From contig OX291544.1 in the NCBI GenBank assembly GCA_946406115.1, forward strand, positions 434,001 through 498,000: a stretch of 64,000 nt of DNA, in the 5' to 3' direction. Under the pieces are notes generated by a model that saw only the letters and a program-made list of their open reading frames with translations, was not told the origin of the DNA and did not search any database. Source of the stretch: Apoda limacodes. Its lineage: Eukaryota; Arthropoda; Insecta; Lepidoptera; Limacodidae. Positions 32,926 to 43,921 of this stretch are shown one piece after another. A program made the position numbers and the translations under genes. Each line of letters begins with the position of its first letter. The first letter of the stretch is position 1.

Positions 32926-34624
32926 TTTATAACGTTGAATCTAAACGCGAAAGTTTAAGTTACTTAGAACTTTTATAATATTAAAAACACCCGCGAAACT
33001 TACCTAAGTGAGTCGTTTAGCAGCCATCAGGGTAGCCTCGTACAATAAATATTCTAAAGGGTAGTTGTCTTGGTTTTCACGTATTTTGTATAATGGAATG
33101 ACGTGTTAGTTTATTTGAAATTACCCGGGGTTTGTTAGAACTTCACGAACATTTAGAACACAATATTAATATTTTATTAGTTTAGGATAATTAGGCCGTT
33201 TTATCTAGACCGTTCATATTAATCTAGGACTCTATAATAGTGCCCCAACCAACATGACTAGAATTATACTTAAAAGATATTCTTTTTACTTTGCTAAAAT
33301 TAATTAGGGTTGGACATCCGTCCGGAATAAAAAAATATAGGATGGGGGGGCTTGAAATGTGGAGTGAGAAGGTTGCTAGAGAGGGTTAGTGGTGATAAAA
33401 GTGCGTGGTCCTATACATACAGAACATTCAAATGCTGTCGTTTAAATTGTCGAAACGTTGCCCGACCAATAGTCCATAGTCCACGCTTGTGTGTCACTAG
33501 AAGCTAGGAACCACGTGGGGTTAAACTACAGCTAGATCGTGCCACCATTACTGGTTAGTGAATACTTTTATATTAGAAGTTACAGTTAAAATATTGTGCA
33601 TTCGTTGTGAAATTCTTTAGGCTGTGTTTTATAAATATCTAAATTAATGTTAAAACATCCAAATGACGGGCCCGTCTTTGCCGGTTAGAAATTATGGTAG
33701 AAAGAAATTTTAATCACCTCAGTAGGAAGGAATATATTAATAGACTTTGTTCAAGGACATTTTTATCTACGTACAGCAAAACCTTTAATAAAAGTAGAAG
33801 TGGGAACTAAGATTATACCAGCTATAATAATTATATAGCCCACTAAAGAGCTTGGTCTGCCAAGAGATACAGTAATTACTATGTGTAATCCATGTCCATC
33901 CTTAGCGGCGTTAGTAGGGTTTTACTATTTTGGCTGGTTAGCTAGTGTAGGTGAGCGGTGATGTTCATCGTAAGGGGGCGCCCCTAAAACCTACTTTTAG
34001 GTCGTAAGTCATGAACAAATAGCTACCTAATTCCCACTCTACAAAACGACTGGAGTTAGCATTCGTATGTATTTGATTTTCAAATGTGGAAGTAGCATCA
34101 ATTAGGGTTCCTTTGTGTAGGGATGACGGAAAATCATATAACTCATTAGTACTTGTGTCTCTTTAGTTCTAATATTCGCGTATTTGCTTTGTTTAGGTGG
34201 TTTTGCATTGACTTTAGAAGTGGTGAAAAATTCAAAGTGGACATTATTTATGATTGTAGATTTAGCTATATTTATTTCTTGATTATTTTCCTTTACGCTT
34301 ATTTGTATACTGTTGTTTGCTATATTACTCTGACGTACCTCTAAAACAACTGGGTTACTACTTATTTAACACAACGGTTTTCGGGTCCTACCACTTTTGA
34401 CGATCACGCTTGGCTAAATAGGATAATTAACTACATCGAATTAATTATTAGATTCATTAGATTTCAACCTGAGTGAGTGTAAATGCTGCAGAAGTTTTTG
34501 AGAATATTTTATTATTTTATAAAAATATACAAATAGTGAGGGGGGACGTTACAGAATGAATAGTAGAGAACAGAAAATAGATATCAACGGTGAAAAATCT
34601 CCGGAATGTTGATAGTGACTGTTG
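32926..34624. other. No gene recognised in this intronic stretch
   Basis: Mostly AT-rich; a GC-richer block at 33880-33990 is unassigned. No TE protein motif seen. Confidence 0.4.
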
Positions 34625-35065
34625 AGTTACTATGGGCTCAATTTTAGGTCCTTTTCTATTTCTTATTTACATTAATGATCTCTATAATCATGTAAAAACG
34701 ATGACATTGTCTTATTTGCTGACAACACCTCTTTACTTTACAAAGTTAAAAGGCGACAGATATGTTATGATGAATTAAATAATGCCATTTCTAAGATTTA
34801 AAATTAGTTTAACGCTAATAATTTGTTACTAATTGAGAATAAAACCAACTGTGTTAAATTTACGTTACCAACTTTCAGTCAGATCCAAATATGTATTAAT
34901 ATTAATGGCAAGCAATTAGAACTTGTTGATTTAACAGTCTTTCTTGGCATAACGCTGGACTCCAAACTCCAATGGGGTCCCCATATTCATAACCTAGCCA
35001 AAAAACTTAGCTCTGCTGTTTATGCAATCAAGATAATAAATGAGACTATTGATTCAGAAAATAGT
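34625..35065 (+). pseudogene. LINE family B RT palm/thumb fragment
   Basis: It starts GSILGPFLFLIYINDL, the stretch missing from the minus-strand copy. A decayed catalytic box, LLIENKTNCVKFTLP and FLGITLDSKLQWGPH follow. Stops and frameshifts are present. Confidence 0.85.
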
Positions 35066-35127
35066 ATATCATAACTATGACGATTCAAAAGTGTTTGTAA
35101 AAACCTAATTTGAATAAAAAAGTGACT

Positions 35128-36115
35128 TTGACCCTTTAAAAATCCAATCGTTCTTGAAGAAGCCCATATTGTAGTCCCTAGAGAAAGAAATCTTTGGCAG
35201 GGAGCTCATTCCATATTATGCGTGATCGCGTTAAGAAGTTCATCTCAAACCGCACTGTACGTGACTGTTTAGTTCTCTAGGTGTGATGATGAATTCCCTG
35301 CCGATGGCGAGCGGTGCTATGATAGAAAGTAGCAGTGGGCATCATTTCAAACAATTCCTTAGAACACGGCCCATTATACAAGCTTTAGAACAAACAATAC
35401 GACTCATGAGTTTGGGTTCGTCAACAAACTCAGCTCTTCATTGAACCAAATCAAAAGGGCGAAGCTGGTATCCGGCTCCACCTGCCTAGAGATAGCAGCA
35501 GTACTCAATATGGGGCCTGACCTGAGTCTCACAAAGCAACAACCTTTGCCCCAAGGTGAAGTACTGCTTCGCTCTGTTGAGTACACCAAGTATTTTGGAC
35601 GCCAGCTTCACCTGTCTTCCGTATGATCTCTTAACTAAATGCCATTGGATATGTCAACACCTAGGATTCCTATGCTTTTGGAGATAGCTAGAGGCGTGTT
35701 GTCGAACTGTAGGACCTCAGAGAATTAGGTTTTCATAGCGGTGAACGCGCTTACTTGTGTCTTCGATGCGTTGGATTGGATCAAGTTTTTCTGTCCCCAG
35801 TCTTTGGATAGCGTAGTCACGATTTTTACCACAAGTTCCCGCGGTTTTGCTCCACATCGAAACGAGGGATGTTTGCACGGCCCAGGTAGTAAGCGTCTCC
35901 AGTGCTGTCATCTGCATAGCAATGTATGTTGTCGATAGACAACTTATAACTGATATGCAGCGGAAACAGCACAGAGCCTTTTGAGAGGCCGCATAATTAT
36001 GCTGTCAGAGCAACTGATAATACGTCTGCCGGACAGAAAGTCAGCGTCTCAAACCCTAGGGCAGTCCGTAGGATGTCACTTTGATAACAGATTGAGAAGG
36101 CCTACATATAGTTGA
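35128..36115 (-). pseudogene. LINE family A antisense fragment
   Basis: Minus-strand match from the C-terminal region (35128) back through YADD (about 35907-35927, decayed) into the SGRRI region upstream of motif B (about 36030). Divergence is higher than in the copy at 53831. Confidence 0.85.
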
Positions 36116-36483
36116 GGAAGCCAAACAAGAATTAAACTGTCTGTTGAACAGCATCATTTATCACCAACGATCACTATCACCCATTGAAATACCCACCATC
36201 ACGCGAAATTTCACCCAATGGTCAATTTCATGGATCTATACTGTGAGACGATCAATAACTACACAATGCTGACTTAAACTCAAAAAATGGAGCACCTTAA
36301 ACAAAAATGAAGTAGGAAAGCCGATCGCGTCGTTACTATGCATGTTGGGAGATACTGAGGCAGCGGTACAGCAAGAAGCAGTCGTTGTTCAGCAAATAGA
36401 TTCAAATACAACTACAAAACTAATTTGATCAAAAACGTTTCTATGATACCAATTTTTAGACAAAACATGCTATTTAAAACTTA
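36116..36483. other. No recognisable feature
   Basis: No ORF or repeat structure that I can support. Confidence 0.4.
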
Positions 36484-36580
36484 GGGATAGCGACCAACCG
36501 TGGGATTCCATTTTAGTCCACATACTAACGGGATAGCGACCACACGTGGGATCCCATTATGGTCCACATACTAACGGGAT
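36484..36580. repeat. 46-bp tandem duplication
   Basis: GGGATAGCGACC...ACATACTAAC units start at 36484 and 36530, with a partial third at 36576. The second unit has CACGTG and TGGGATCCCA palindromes. Confidence 0.95.
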
Positions 36581-36869
36581 ACTAAATTTCATAGTGAAAC
36601 TGATAAAGTCTGTGCCTAATCGCATGAAAGCTGTCGTAGATGCCTTGAGAGGCAACACAAGTTACTGAATAAATATTTTATTCAGACAAAACATTTGTTT
36701 TCTTCAAAAATCCAGCTCGTCTTATCTATCGCTTAGACGGATACTTAACTTTGTTGCAGCAACTCTTTTTTTTCAGTATTCTGAATTCGATTTTACCGTT
36801 ATCAAAAATCATCGAACGGTAACCGAAAATAATATCGTCTACATCAGAATGCTTTGCCGTTCATCTTAC

Positions 36870-37008
36870 AAGGAACATGATCGTGCCGCTAAAAGGAACA
36901 TGATCGTGCCGCTAAAAGGAACATGATCGTGCCGCTAAAAGGAACATGATCGTGCCGCTAAAAGGAACATGATCGTGCCGCTAAAAGGAACATGAACGTG
37001 CCGCTAAA
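36870..37008. repeat. 23-bp minisatellite, six copies
   Basis: GGAACATGATCGTGCCGCT plus AAAA, period 23, from 36872. The GGAACATGAT core also occurs in variant units of the 10-14 kb satellite. Confidence 0.97.
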
Positions 37009-37059
37009 AATTAAAGATTTACACCAACAGAAAATAAGCTTTTGCATGATTAATCTTTC

Positions 37060-37230
37060 TATCTACACTAATATTACAAAGAGTTATCATTTGTATTTTT
37101 GTATGTTTGTAACGAATTAACTCAAAAAGTACTGGACAGATTTTAAAAGTCCAGTCACTACTAAAATGCTACATTATCCCTGAGTAACATAGGCTTTATT
37201 TATTTCTAGTAAAAATTAGGGGTTCCTACT
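37060..37230 (-). mobile_element. SINE-type repeat, reverse orientation
   Basis: CTACACTAATATTACAAAGAG is the reverse of the family tail, followed by the TACTGGACAGATTTTAAAA and ACATTATCCCTGAGTAACAT blocks widespread in Lepidoptera. Confidence 0.65.
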
Positions 37231-38499
37231 AAAACTCTAATAATGTAAACCAAGGTGTAAAAAAATTGCCATAAAATGTCTTTCATCGTATGCGCTGCGG
37301 AAACTATTGATGATAGAACAAAAAAATGTTTTACAATATTAAAGAACATATCAATATCTATAAAGACTTTGCGATACCATATGTCCAACTTTTGTAGTTA
37401 TGCAACTATAACTACATTTTTACATTTTAAAAAGTTGATAGAAATGCTGACCAAAATCAGACTATGTTATGCATACCTTTAAAGTCAATACTTTTAGATT
37501 ACTTTTTTTTTCGATTACGATTTCAATCTAAACAAAATACTGATAGAAAACAGCGCAGCCCCGTGATCGGCTCATACGCGCGTTCGGCTCCCCACTCCCT
37601 CCCTACGTAGCGGACGCAACCGACATTGAATATTTTGACTTTTTCAAGGAAAAAAACTTTGAGAATAAAAAAATTAGTGTCGGACAACCGTCCAGAATCG
37701 TGACAACTTGTGCCTTTCACTTTTTATGTCTGTCTCTCTCGCTCTTAGGCGGGCTAACCATGCCGCGTGCCTCTCACTCGCTCTCATTGTGAGCGCATAA
37801 CGTGAGCGGAGCGTAACGCAGTTTCTTGAAGTGTCACCCGGCAAACCAATTTATAAGACGTTGTCACGTCAACAGGTTTATGGATAAAAATATAAATTGT
37901 AATTTGAAAAAGAAAACTACTTATGTCATGCATACAGATACATTTAATGTACATTTATCCCAAAATGATTAAAACATAAAAGTCCATAATATAAAGGCCG
38001 CTAGTCTTTAATATAAAGGTCGCCAAAATATGTGAGATAAATATATATCAGCGTATCGTACAAGTGTAAAGGATTGCACCGACTGATGGGTATACGTTAC
38101 GGTTACACAATTGTGACGCAGCGCACAATGACAATAGTGTCGTACTGCAGCGAGGAATGCACTATGTCTATTTTCTGCCCGGTTGCTATGGCAACTCTAC
38201 GTCTGTTTGGCTCTGGAATTATCGTACTTGACTTAGGATGTATGGTCAAAGGAGAGAGCCTTAGCAAACACGCACACGACGACTACTACAATTGACTGGT
38301 TTCAACCGAAGAGGAAATATACTTGAGGCATTTTAGTAAAAACTATGTACAAAGGACTCCAACTACTGCTTTGTACTTGAAAACCACAATTAAATCCTTC
38401 AAGATCTCAAAACTAAAAACAGCTAACAAGCAAGCAGCATGTACTCGTACGAGCAGCACACACTCGAGCAGAACCATATCTCTGGAGTGTCAACAAGAG
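37231..38499. other. No gene recognised
   Basis: A GC-richer block at 37545-37850 (GAGCGGAGCG) and another at 38060-38290 look repeat-derived, but I cannot name them. Open frames here lack motifs. Confidence 0.35.
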
Positions 38500-38925
38500 C
38501 AGGCAATAATCTAAAGCCATTCACAGTTACAGCATTGCCGTCGTCGTTTTAAAAAAAAAGGGCCAAATAATCCTTTGTGATGTGATTCATGCTGGTGAAG
38601 TTTTCTTAGATTTTCCGTACCCCAAAATCTGCAATTTGTTTTGTAAATGAAGCCGTTTAAATGGAAATGAGCTTCATCACTCATTATTAAATGATCAATG
38701 AAATCATTATTCTCTCGAGCCAGTTATTGAATCCAAACCGCATCATGAAGATGCTGCTGTTGATCCGCTGGCTTCAATTCCTGGACTAATCACACTAGTA
38801 CATAGAAAAAAAAATTCAAATCATGTTTATTCTTTCTGGAACCTCCTTTACACTCGCTTGCACTCGTGAATATTATCTGCGTTACGAACAGAACGTGGTC
38901 TTCCATCAACCGTCTAATCATGTAC
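38500..38925 (-). pseudogene. Tc1/mariner-type transposase remnant
   Basis: Reading the minus strand from 38925 gives GRPRSVRNADNI (helix-turn-helix/linker region). After a deletion come MSDEAHFHLNGFI with the first catalytic Asp, CRFWGTENLRKLH, and NDDGNAVTVNG near 38540. These are hallmarks of an IS630-Tc1-mariner-type insect transposase. Frames are broken and the central and C-terminal parts are missing. The 33-bp minisatellite begins at its edge. Confidence 0.8.
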
Positions 38926-39120
38926 TACGAGCTACGAGGGAGAGTTACGCACATGTGCTACGAGCTACGAGGGAGAGTTACGCACATGTGCTACGAGCTA
39001 CAAGGGGGAGTTACGCACATGTGCTACGAGCTACGAGAGAGAGTTACGCACATGTGCAACGAGGTACAAGGGAGAGTTACGCACATGTGCTACGAGCTAC
39101 GAGGGATAGTTACGCACATG
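38921..39120. repeat. 33-bp minisatellite, six copies, frame-preserving
   Basis: The unit contains CTACGAGCTACGAGGGAGAG then TTACGCACATGTG. The period is a multiple of three, so one frame (ATG at 38823, 110 codons) reads an 11-residue YAHVLRATRES repeat and another reads YELRGRVTHMC. The ATG lies in antisense transposon debris, so I do not call a protein gene. Confidence 0.95.
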
Positions 39121-39654
39121 GAAATGGCAGCGATATGCTCGCTGGGTTTCAATAATTGAACGATGATGTACAAGATAAAACTTTATGATTTAGATACGTT
39201 GGATAATGCTGCTAATCCATGATGAATCTCCAAAATGTATTTTATAATTTGTGTAAACAAAGAATACCAAATGCAATTGATATCAAATTTAATTTTTTAA
39301 GTCCCGTCGTGACTTTTGCCCCATCCAGTAGTTATATGTTAGTTACTCATGTGAGAAATGTTAAATTAAAAGCGTGATTTGTGATTCAATTCGTTATTAT
39401 TGAGTGGCGAGACCCTTTCTCATTACTAAGAACAGTTCCCACTTCACTGGACAAATTGTCAACACCAACAATAACGATAGAACCGTCAACGTCGCAAACA
39501 ACAAAATCGATAAAACCTATAACACAAAAAACTAAGTACGACACTGAGAACCGACTAACCGACAACATAATATTAACAAATTCGGCAAAACCAACTATTT
39601 TGACTAAACTATAATTTATTTTAACTTAAATGCCTAACATTTGACGTTTTACAG
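39121..39654. other. Intron 1 end, A/C-rich before the acceptor
   Basis: 39450-39600 is rich in AACAC, ACCGAC and CAAAC on the plus strand, like the satellite next to exon 1 but without a clear period. It runs into the vg exon 2 acceptor. Confidence 0.5.
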
Positions 39655-39844
39655 TTCAATGTACAAAGCGGCGGATGCAACGCGAGTAGCGAGGGGTACC
39701 TCGGCAGCTGCGGGTCGGCATCTTCGGGAGGGGGCTCGCCTCCGCATTCTGCGCATCCTACACATTCTGCGCACCCGCCCCCGCGCCTGCGTGCGAAGGA
39801 GGAAGACCTTTCAGCGCACGGACGCGCCAGCGCTGACGCCGACG
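39655..39844 (+). CDS. vg: Vestigial, coding exon 2
   Basis: The acceptor TTTGACGTTTTACAG is followed by FNVQSGGCNASSEGYLGSCG, an Ser/Gly run, His/Pro-rich sequence and RAKEEDLSAH. The KEEDL patch is also present in Drosophila Vg as I recall it. The exon is 190 nt: 63 codons plus one base (phase 1), with a GTACAA donor at 39845. It encodes residues 39-101 and the first base of codon 102. Composition is strongly GC-rich against AT-rich introns. It is much shorter than the equivalent Drosophila region, which has long low-complexity expansions. This low-complexity region probably contributes to activation; that role is inferred. Confidence 0.93.
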
Positions 39845-40176
39845 GTACAACCTTCATTATTTCCTACCTAAGTATTCTACGAACCATCAATTTAAGAAAG
39901 TGTACTAATTACAAAGTCTAAATAACTTAATAATGGCTTAAACATTTGACTATAAAGTGATGACGACTTTTTCATCTGACTTATTAATGGTCTGGGAGTG
40001 TTTTGTAATTGATTACAACATGAATGTCTCTAAGACAGCGGTCTTGTCAGTAAAAGTTCCGGTAAGGATAGAAGGACATGTGGGTAGGTCTGAAGTTTAC
40101 AGTAGGACCAGTACAGGGCCAAGGACGCTACCCTGTGGCACTCCTGCAAAAAGCGGGCACATAATTGATACAGATA

Positions 40177-40444
40177 CCGTAAAATTGTGAATGACGTTAG
40201 ATTATAATCTATCTAGTGAGATTGTATACTATAAAAATGAGGCAGAAATCGCACTGTATAAATCTTTTTGGGTGGGTTAGGTTCAGTTTCTCTTGTGATC
40301 ACGTAGATGCGGGGCGAGCGAAGCGAGCGGAGCGATCGAATCAAGTTTCATATAATCTATAAGATAGATTTATAATATTTTTTGTTCCATAGTATACAAT
40401 CTTACTAGATAGATTATAATCTAACGGTGTTTACAATTTTACGA
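40177..40444. mobile_element. 268-bp MITE in vg intron 2
   Basis: Inverted arms of about 57 bp with few mismatches: CGTAAAATTGTGAATGACG on the left versus CGTAAAATTGTAAACACCG on the right in reverse complement. They share GTTAGATTATAATCTATC and AGATTGTATACTAT. A GCGAGCGAAGCGAGCGG block lies in the middle. No ORF. The target duplication is unclear. Confidence 0.9.
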
Positions 40445-41139
40445 TGATATATATATATATATAAACCGGACTCGGAATCCTCCTCCATCCATCAGTCATC
40501 CATCCTCGGACCCTGACCCGTGTCCATAGGTTACATTGAAGGTTCTCAAACATTTTCAATAGTTGAATAAATGCTATTTTTTTTTACAGAAGTTATTCAT
40601 TCAATCAGTATGTAATGTGTTTCATACGATTTTGACTTCGCGATTCGAATAATGATTATCTTTATAATGATTATCTTGATTTAATGTCTTTGATAAACTT
40701 TCGTAAGAATAATTATTTTGACACAAAAAGTACACATTTAATTTAAATATATTAAATCAGGTTTCCTGCTTGTGTTTCGCCGAAACATAACACAAATACA
40801 TCTACACAAAATATTGTCGCGACACATTTTTGTTGTTAAAACGTTGTTATTGTTAATGGAAACGTTTTTTTGCTTTCCACACTCGACGGAAAACTTCGTG
40901 TTCAAATACAAATTTTAACCAAAAAAAACATCTGATTGATAACCAATGCTGCGCTTATGGCTTTATTATAGCAAGTAAGATATGACTTTTCGAGTAAGGT
41001 AAATGACGATCAGGTATTTATTTAGATAGCGGAAGGGAGAAAACATTAAATGCATCTCAAGTATAATTCTTTCCAAAATTATTTAAAATGACATAGTTAC
41101 GAGTTTTTCAGCTATAAATAGCCAATATATTTAACAACT
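40445..41139. other. Intron 2 spacer with (AT)n
   Basis: (AT)n at 40447-40465, then AT-rich sequence. No further feature supported. Confidence 0.45.
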
Positions 41140-41298
41140 AGCTTCTGCTAGCGGCATCGCCCGCCCTAAATTTCGTTATCGGCGTAGGTTTTTACGGCAA
41201 CTCCTGGATTATAGAAAAAAAACAAACAATCAGATCTTTCCATTTTAATGGCATAATACATTGATGTCTGCTCTTTATAATATTATTAGTATAGATAT
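41140..41298 (+). mobile_element. SINE-type repeat, copy 2
   Basis: CTAGCTTCTGCTAGCGGCAT head, ATCGGCGTAGGTTTTTACGG middle, TCTTTATAATATTATTAGTA tail. Same family as 8967 and 46364. Confidence 0.8.
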
Positions 41299-42508
41299 AA
41301 CAATAAAATGTATATGGAAAATGTTGTTATTTAAGGTTAGCAGTCTGGCAACACTACACATAAATCAAACATTGAGCTTATTTAGCCCATTCGTTACAGA
41401 TGCTTTCTACTTTTTGTGTTTCTGGATTTATTGCTTGGGTTTGGCTTGTTTTTTCGGTTTTGCTGTAATTTTTTTTTGACAACATTATGATGCGAACGCT
41501 GTATGCCACTATACGTTGCCATAAGATTAATAAGATTAATAAGTGCGAGGGAGTAAGACAATTTTAACAATTTTTTGACTCTCTTGAATTAGGTCGATTG
41601 TGTTTGATTTATTGATCCTACGTGAAAAAAACAATTTTTGATTCTCCAAAACTCGCATAAACATTGATTTTGCAGTTCTATTTTGTAGCAAAGCAAAAGT
41701 ACAGTGCATTATATAAAAAAAAATATCTTGCATTTTTGGCGGCCGACAAACCGTTAAGGATATATAAAATATAACTTGTTTTCCAAGATGGACGCAACGC
41801 ACCCAAACACCATATACTAGATACTTAGAACTGATCCTCCCATCACATATAAAAAATAATCTGCACTATCACTACCTATAACACTAAAAAATAAAACCTC
41901 ATGCAGAAAATAAAGTCGATGGGTAATAGGTAAATTTTACGATTGAGCTTTTCCTTTCAGAAATAGAAAACAATTTACTGACTAACTATGAAGCATTTAT
42001 AGAGAAACATTAATTTTGTCAATAATAAAACACCACTGGAAGAAATGGGCTATTGAGTCATAGTGCTTTGTGACGCACTTTGTTAGTCTATGCAACATAT
42101 ACATAAATGTGTGGGTTATTTCTCATTGCAAATTTAAAATTTTGAAGTTTTGAAGTTTGATCAGTGTCGTGATTAGAAAACCAGTTAAAGTATGTGAAAA
42201 TAAAGCGAATCAGATAAATATTTCAATGATTTGTGTGTTAATCAACAGAAAAAGTTAACATAAAGTAAAGTGAGGTTATGTTTACACAAATTGCAAAAAT
42301 ATTTCGAGTCAGGTTTATATATATTAGACAAGTTTATCTTCCTTTTTTCTGCCGTGGAAAATGTACGGGCTAGCCGTATGGACAATGCTAGCATTAGCAT
42401 GTACTTTCGCCAGTGTGACATTATACATAATCCGATGAAATCAAATTTTACAGTCAGTTTGCTCGCGGACAACAAGAGTTCCGCGAGTTCTCATAGCATA
42501 GCATAGCA
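41299..42508. other. Intron 2 spacer without recognised features
   Basis: AT-rich; no motif, RNA or TE protein that I can support. It is the largest apparently non-repetitive part of intron 2. Confidence 0.4.
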
Positions 42509-42592
42509 TTAAGGGCGCGTTCGTTTTGGGATGCAGAATCATTATTTTTGTCACCTGTCATCCGTTCGTTTAGAATTGGTATCAATCTGTGC
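42509..42592. repeat. TTAA-initiated repeat end, copy 2
   Basis: TTAAGGGCGCGTTCGTTTTG again, matching 7971-8055. Confidence 0.5.
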
Positions 42593-42615
42593 ACAGTAAG
42601 TAAGCCATATACATT

Positions 42616-42870
42616 CATCATCATATCAGCCTATATTGGTCCACTGCTGGACATAAGCCTCCTCTATGGCGCGCCATTTCTCCCGGTCCTCTGCCTTCCG
42701 CATCCAGCCACCACCAGCCACCTTTTTTAGGTCGTCGGTCTACCGGGCTGGAGGGCGCCCCACGCTTCGCCTTCCCATACGCGGTCTCCACTCTAGGACA
42801 CGTCTGCTCCATCGGCCATCGGGCCTCCGACGGAGCCCACTGCCACTTCAGCTTGCTAATAGTAGCAGGT
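42616..42870 (-). pseudogene. RTE-type LINE 3' end
   Basis: On the minus strand the decayed C-terminus of an endonuclease-reverse transcriptase can be read (KLKWQWA; ETAYGKAKRGAP; RGPGEMA pieces across frames). The ATGATG-type tail follows (seen here as CATCATCATATCAGCC and GTCCACTGCTGGACATA). This 3' end is extremely common in Lepidoptera. Short, truncated and frameshifted. Confidence 0.65.
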
Positions 42871-43171
42871 GCACAACGGCAATTTCGCTCGAAAACCGCA
42901 AACCGATGGTGAGCCGTTTGGCACACAGGAGCCGCAGTTCCTCAAATTTTTTAAATCCGACCCCCCCCCCCGGGTTAAGGTGTCATAAATTTTTTGTATG
43001 GGATTTAAAAAAAAAATTACAGTAAAGTAAGGCATACAGTCTACAGTAACAGTAGAGCAAAGTAAGACACTCAGTTTATGGTAACATTATAGCAAACATG
43101 AATGATTAAAGTTATTAAAAAACAGGACAACAGGCCTTCGCGCGCCACGTCGCGTCACACCGTCGGTTACG

Positions 43172-43202
43172 CACACACACACACACACACACAGAGAGAG
43201 AG
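43172..43202. repeat. (AC)n(AG)n microsatellite
   Basis: About eleven AC followed by five AG units. Confidence 0.97.
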
Positions 43203-43431
43203 ATGTACATAATTATACCACATGTAATATGTAAAAAGATCATAACTCATCCTACATGGAGCGTCGATTATCCGTACTAATTTGGGGACATGGGTGTTCG
43301 GAAAACCGGTTTTTTCGGATAACCGAACTATTTCTATTTACATATGTATAAATTTCTTTAATGACAAATAGGAAAACAAGTGCAGAAAGTCTTGTAATAA
43401 AACAGGTACTACTTGGTACAATTAACGTTTA

Positions 43432-43690
43432 AAAAATCCTCAATCTTCGTCTACCGAGCCAAGCCCACCAGCTTCCGAGAGGCTAGGTCACGCACTTCTT
43501 TAAGGGCAGATATTTAATACTAGTCGCTTTCAGCTTGTGTTTCAAACCAACGTAAGGCAATATTTAAGCAAGTAAACGCTTCAGCAGCTTCATCTGAGGA
43601 CCAGGCACTTCTAATTCACGACGTGAACCAAGATTTCGTGGCAAAGCTTTCCAATTGCGCCCAGTTTGAATTAGCAGATATTTTTTCCTC
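43432..43690 (-). pseudogene. pogo/Tigger-type transposase relic
   Basis: The minus strand reads SSDEAAEAFTCLNIALRWFE then TQAESD, and further on LKEVRDLASRKL. This resembles the C-terminal region of Tigger/jerky-like pogo transposases. Stops are present and no DDE core is seen. It lies about 230 bp upstream of vg exon 3. Confidence 0.5.
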
Positions 43691-43921
43691 TTGTATTTGA
43701 AGCTAACGAATGACATAAATACGGGCGATCGTTGTACTATTTTATTCCGAAAAATTCAAAAGTTCCAGCGGGAATAACTATAACTGAGTTAAAAAAATAA
43801 TAGCTGCACCTATAGCTTGCTATAGCAAACTTCATTATTATACCTAAGCGGAGCCGCTGGCAAAGTCTATTAATTCATATAATTACATGAACGAGACTGG
43901 ACTAAACCTTTGTTTGTGTAG

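Larger units (their letters stand above)
19790..39654 (+). other. vg: vg intron 1 (about 19.9 kb)
   Basis: The donor GTACGT is at 19790 and the acceptor TTTGACGTTTTACAG ends at 39654; both flanking exons are phase 0 here. Nearly all recognisable content is transposon or tandem repeat: satellite, BEL/Pao, Harbinger, LINE families A and B, Tc1/mariner-type remnants and minisatellites. Confidence 0.9.
39845..43921 (+). other. vg: vg intron 2 (about 4.1 kb)
   Basis: The donor is GTACAA and the acceptor ends GTTTGTGTAG at 43921. In Drosophila the second vg intron carries the dorsoventral boundary wing enhancer. I saw no clear Su(H)-type site here by eye. It contains a MITE, a SINE-type repeat, an RTE 3' end and a pogo relic. 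Confidence 0.85.

Noticed and set aside
38074..38514. Two ORFs of 63-73 codons between LINE and mariner debris
   Set aside because: No ATG with context for the first, no motif in either, and repeat-rich surroundings.
39621..39871. Other-frame ORFs over vg exon 2 (both strands)
   Set aside because: GC-rich exon shadows; only the frame that splices to exons 1 and 3 gives conserved Vestigial sequence.
42621..43025. GC-rich ORFs of 101 and 119 codons as host exons
   Set aside because: The antisense corresponds to the decayed C-terminus of an RTE-type LINE, and the plus frame is its shadow.
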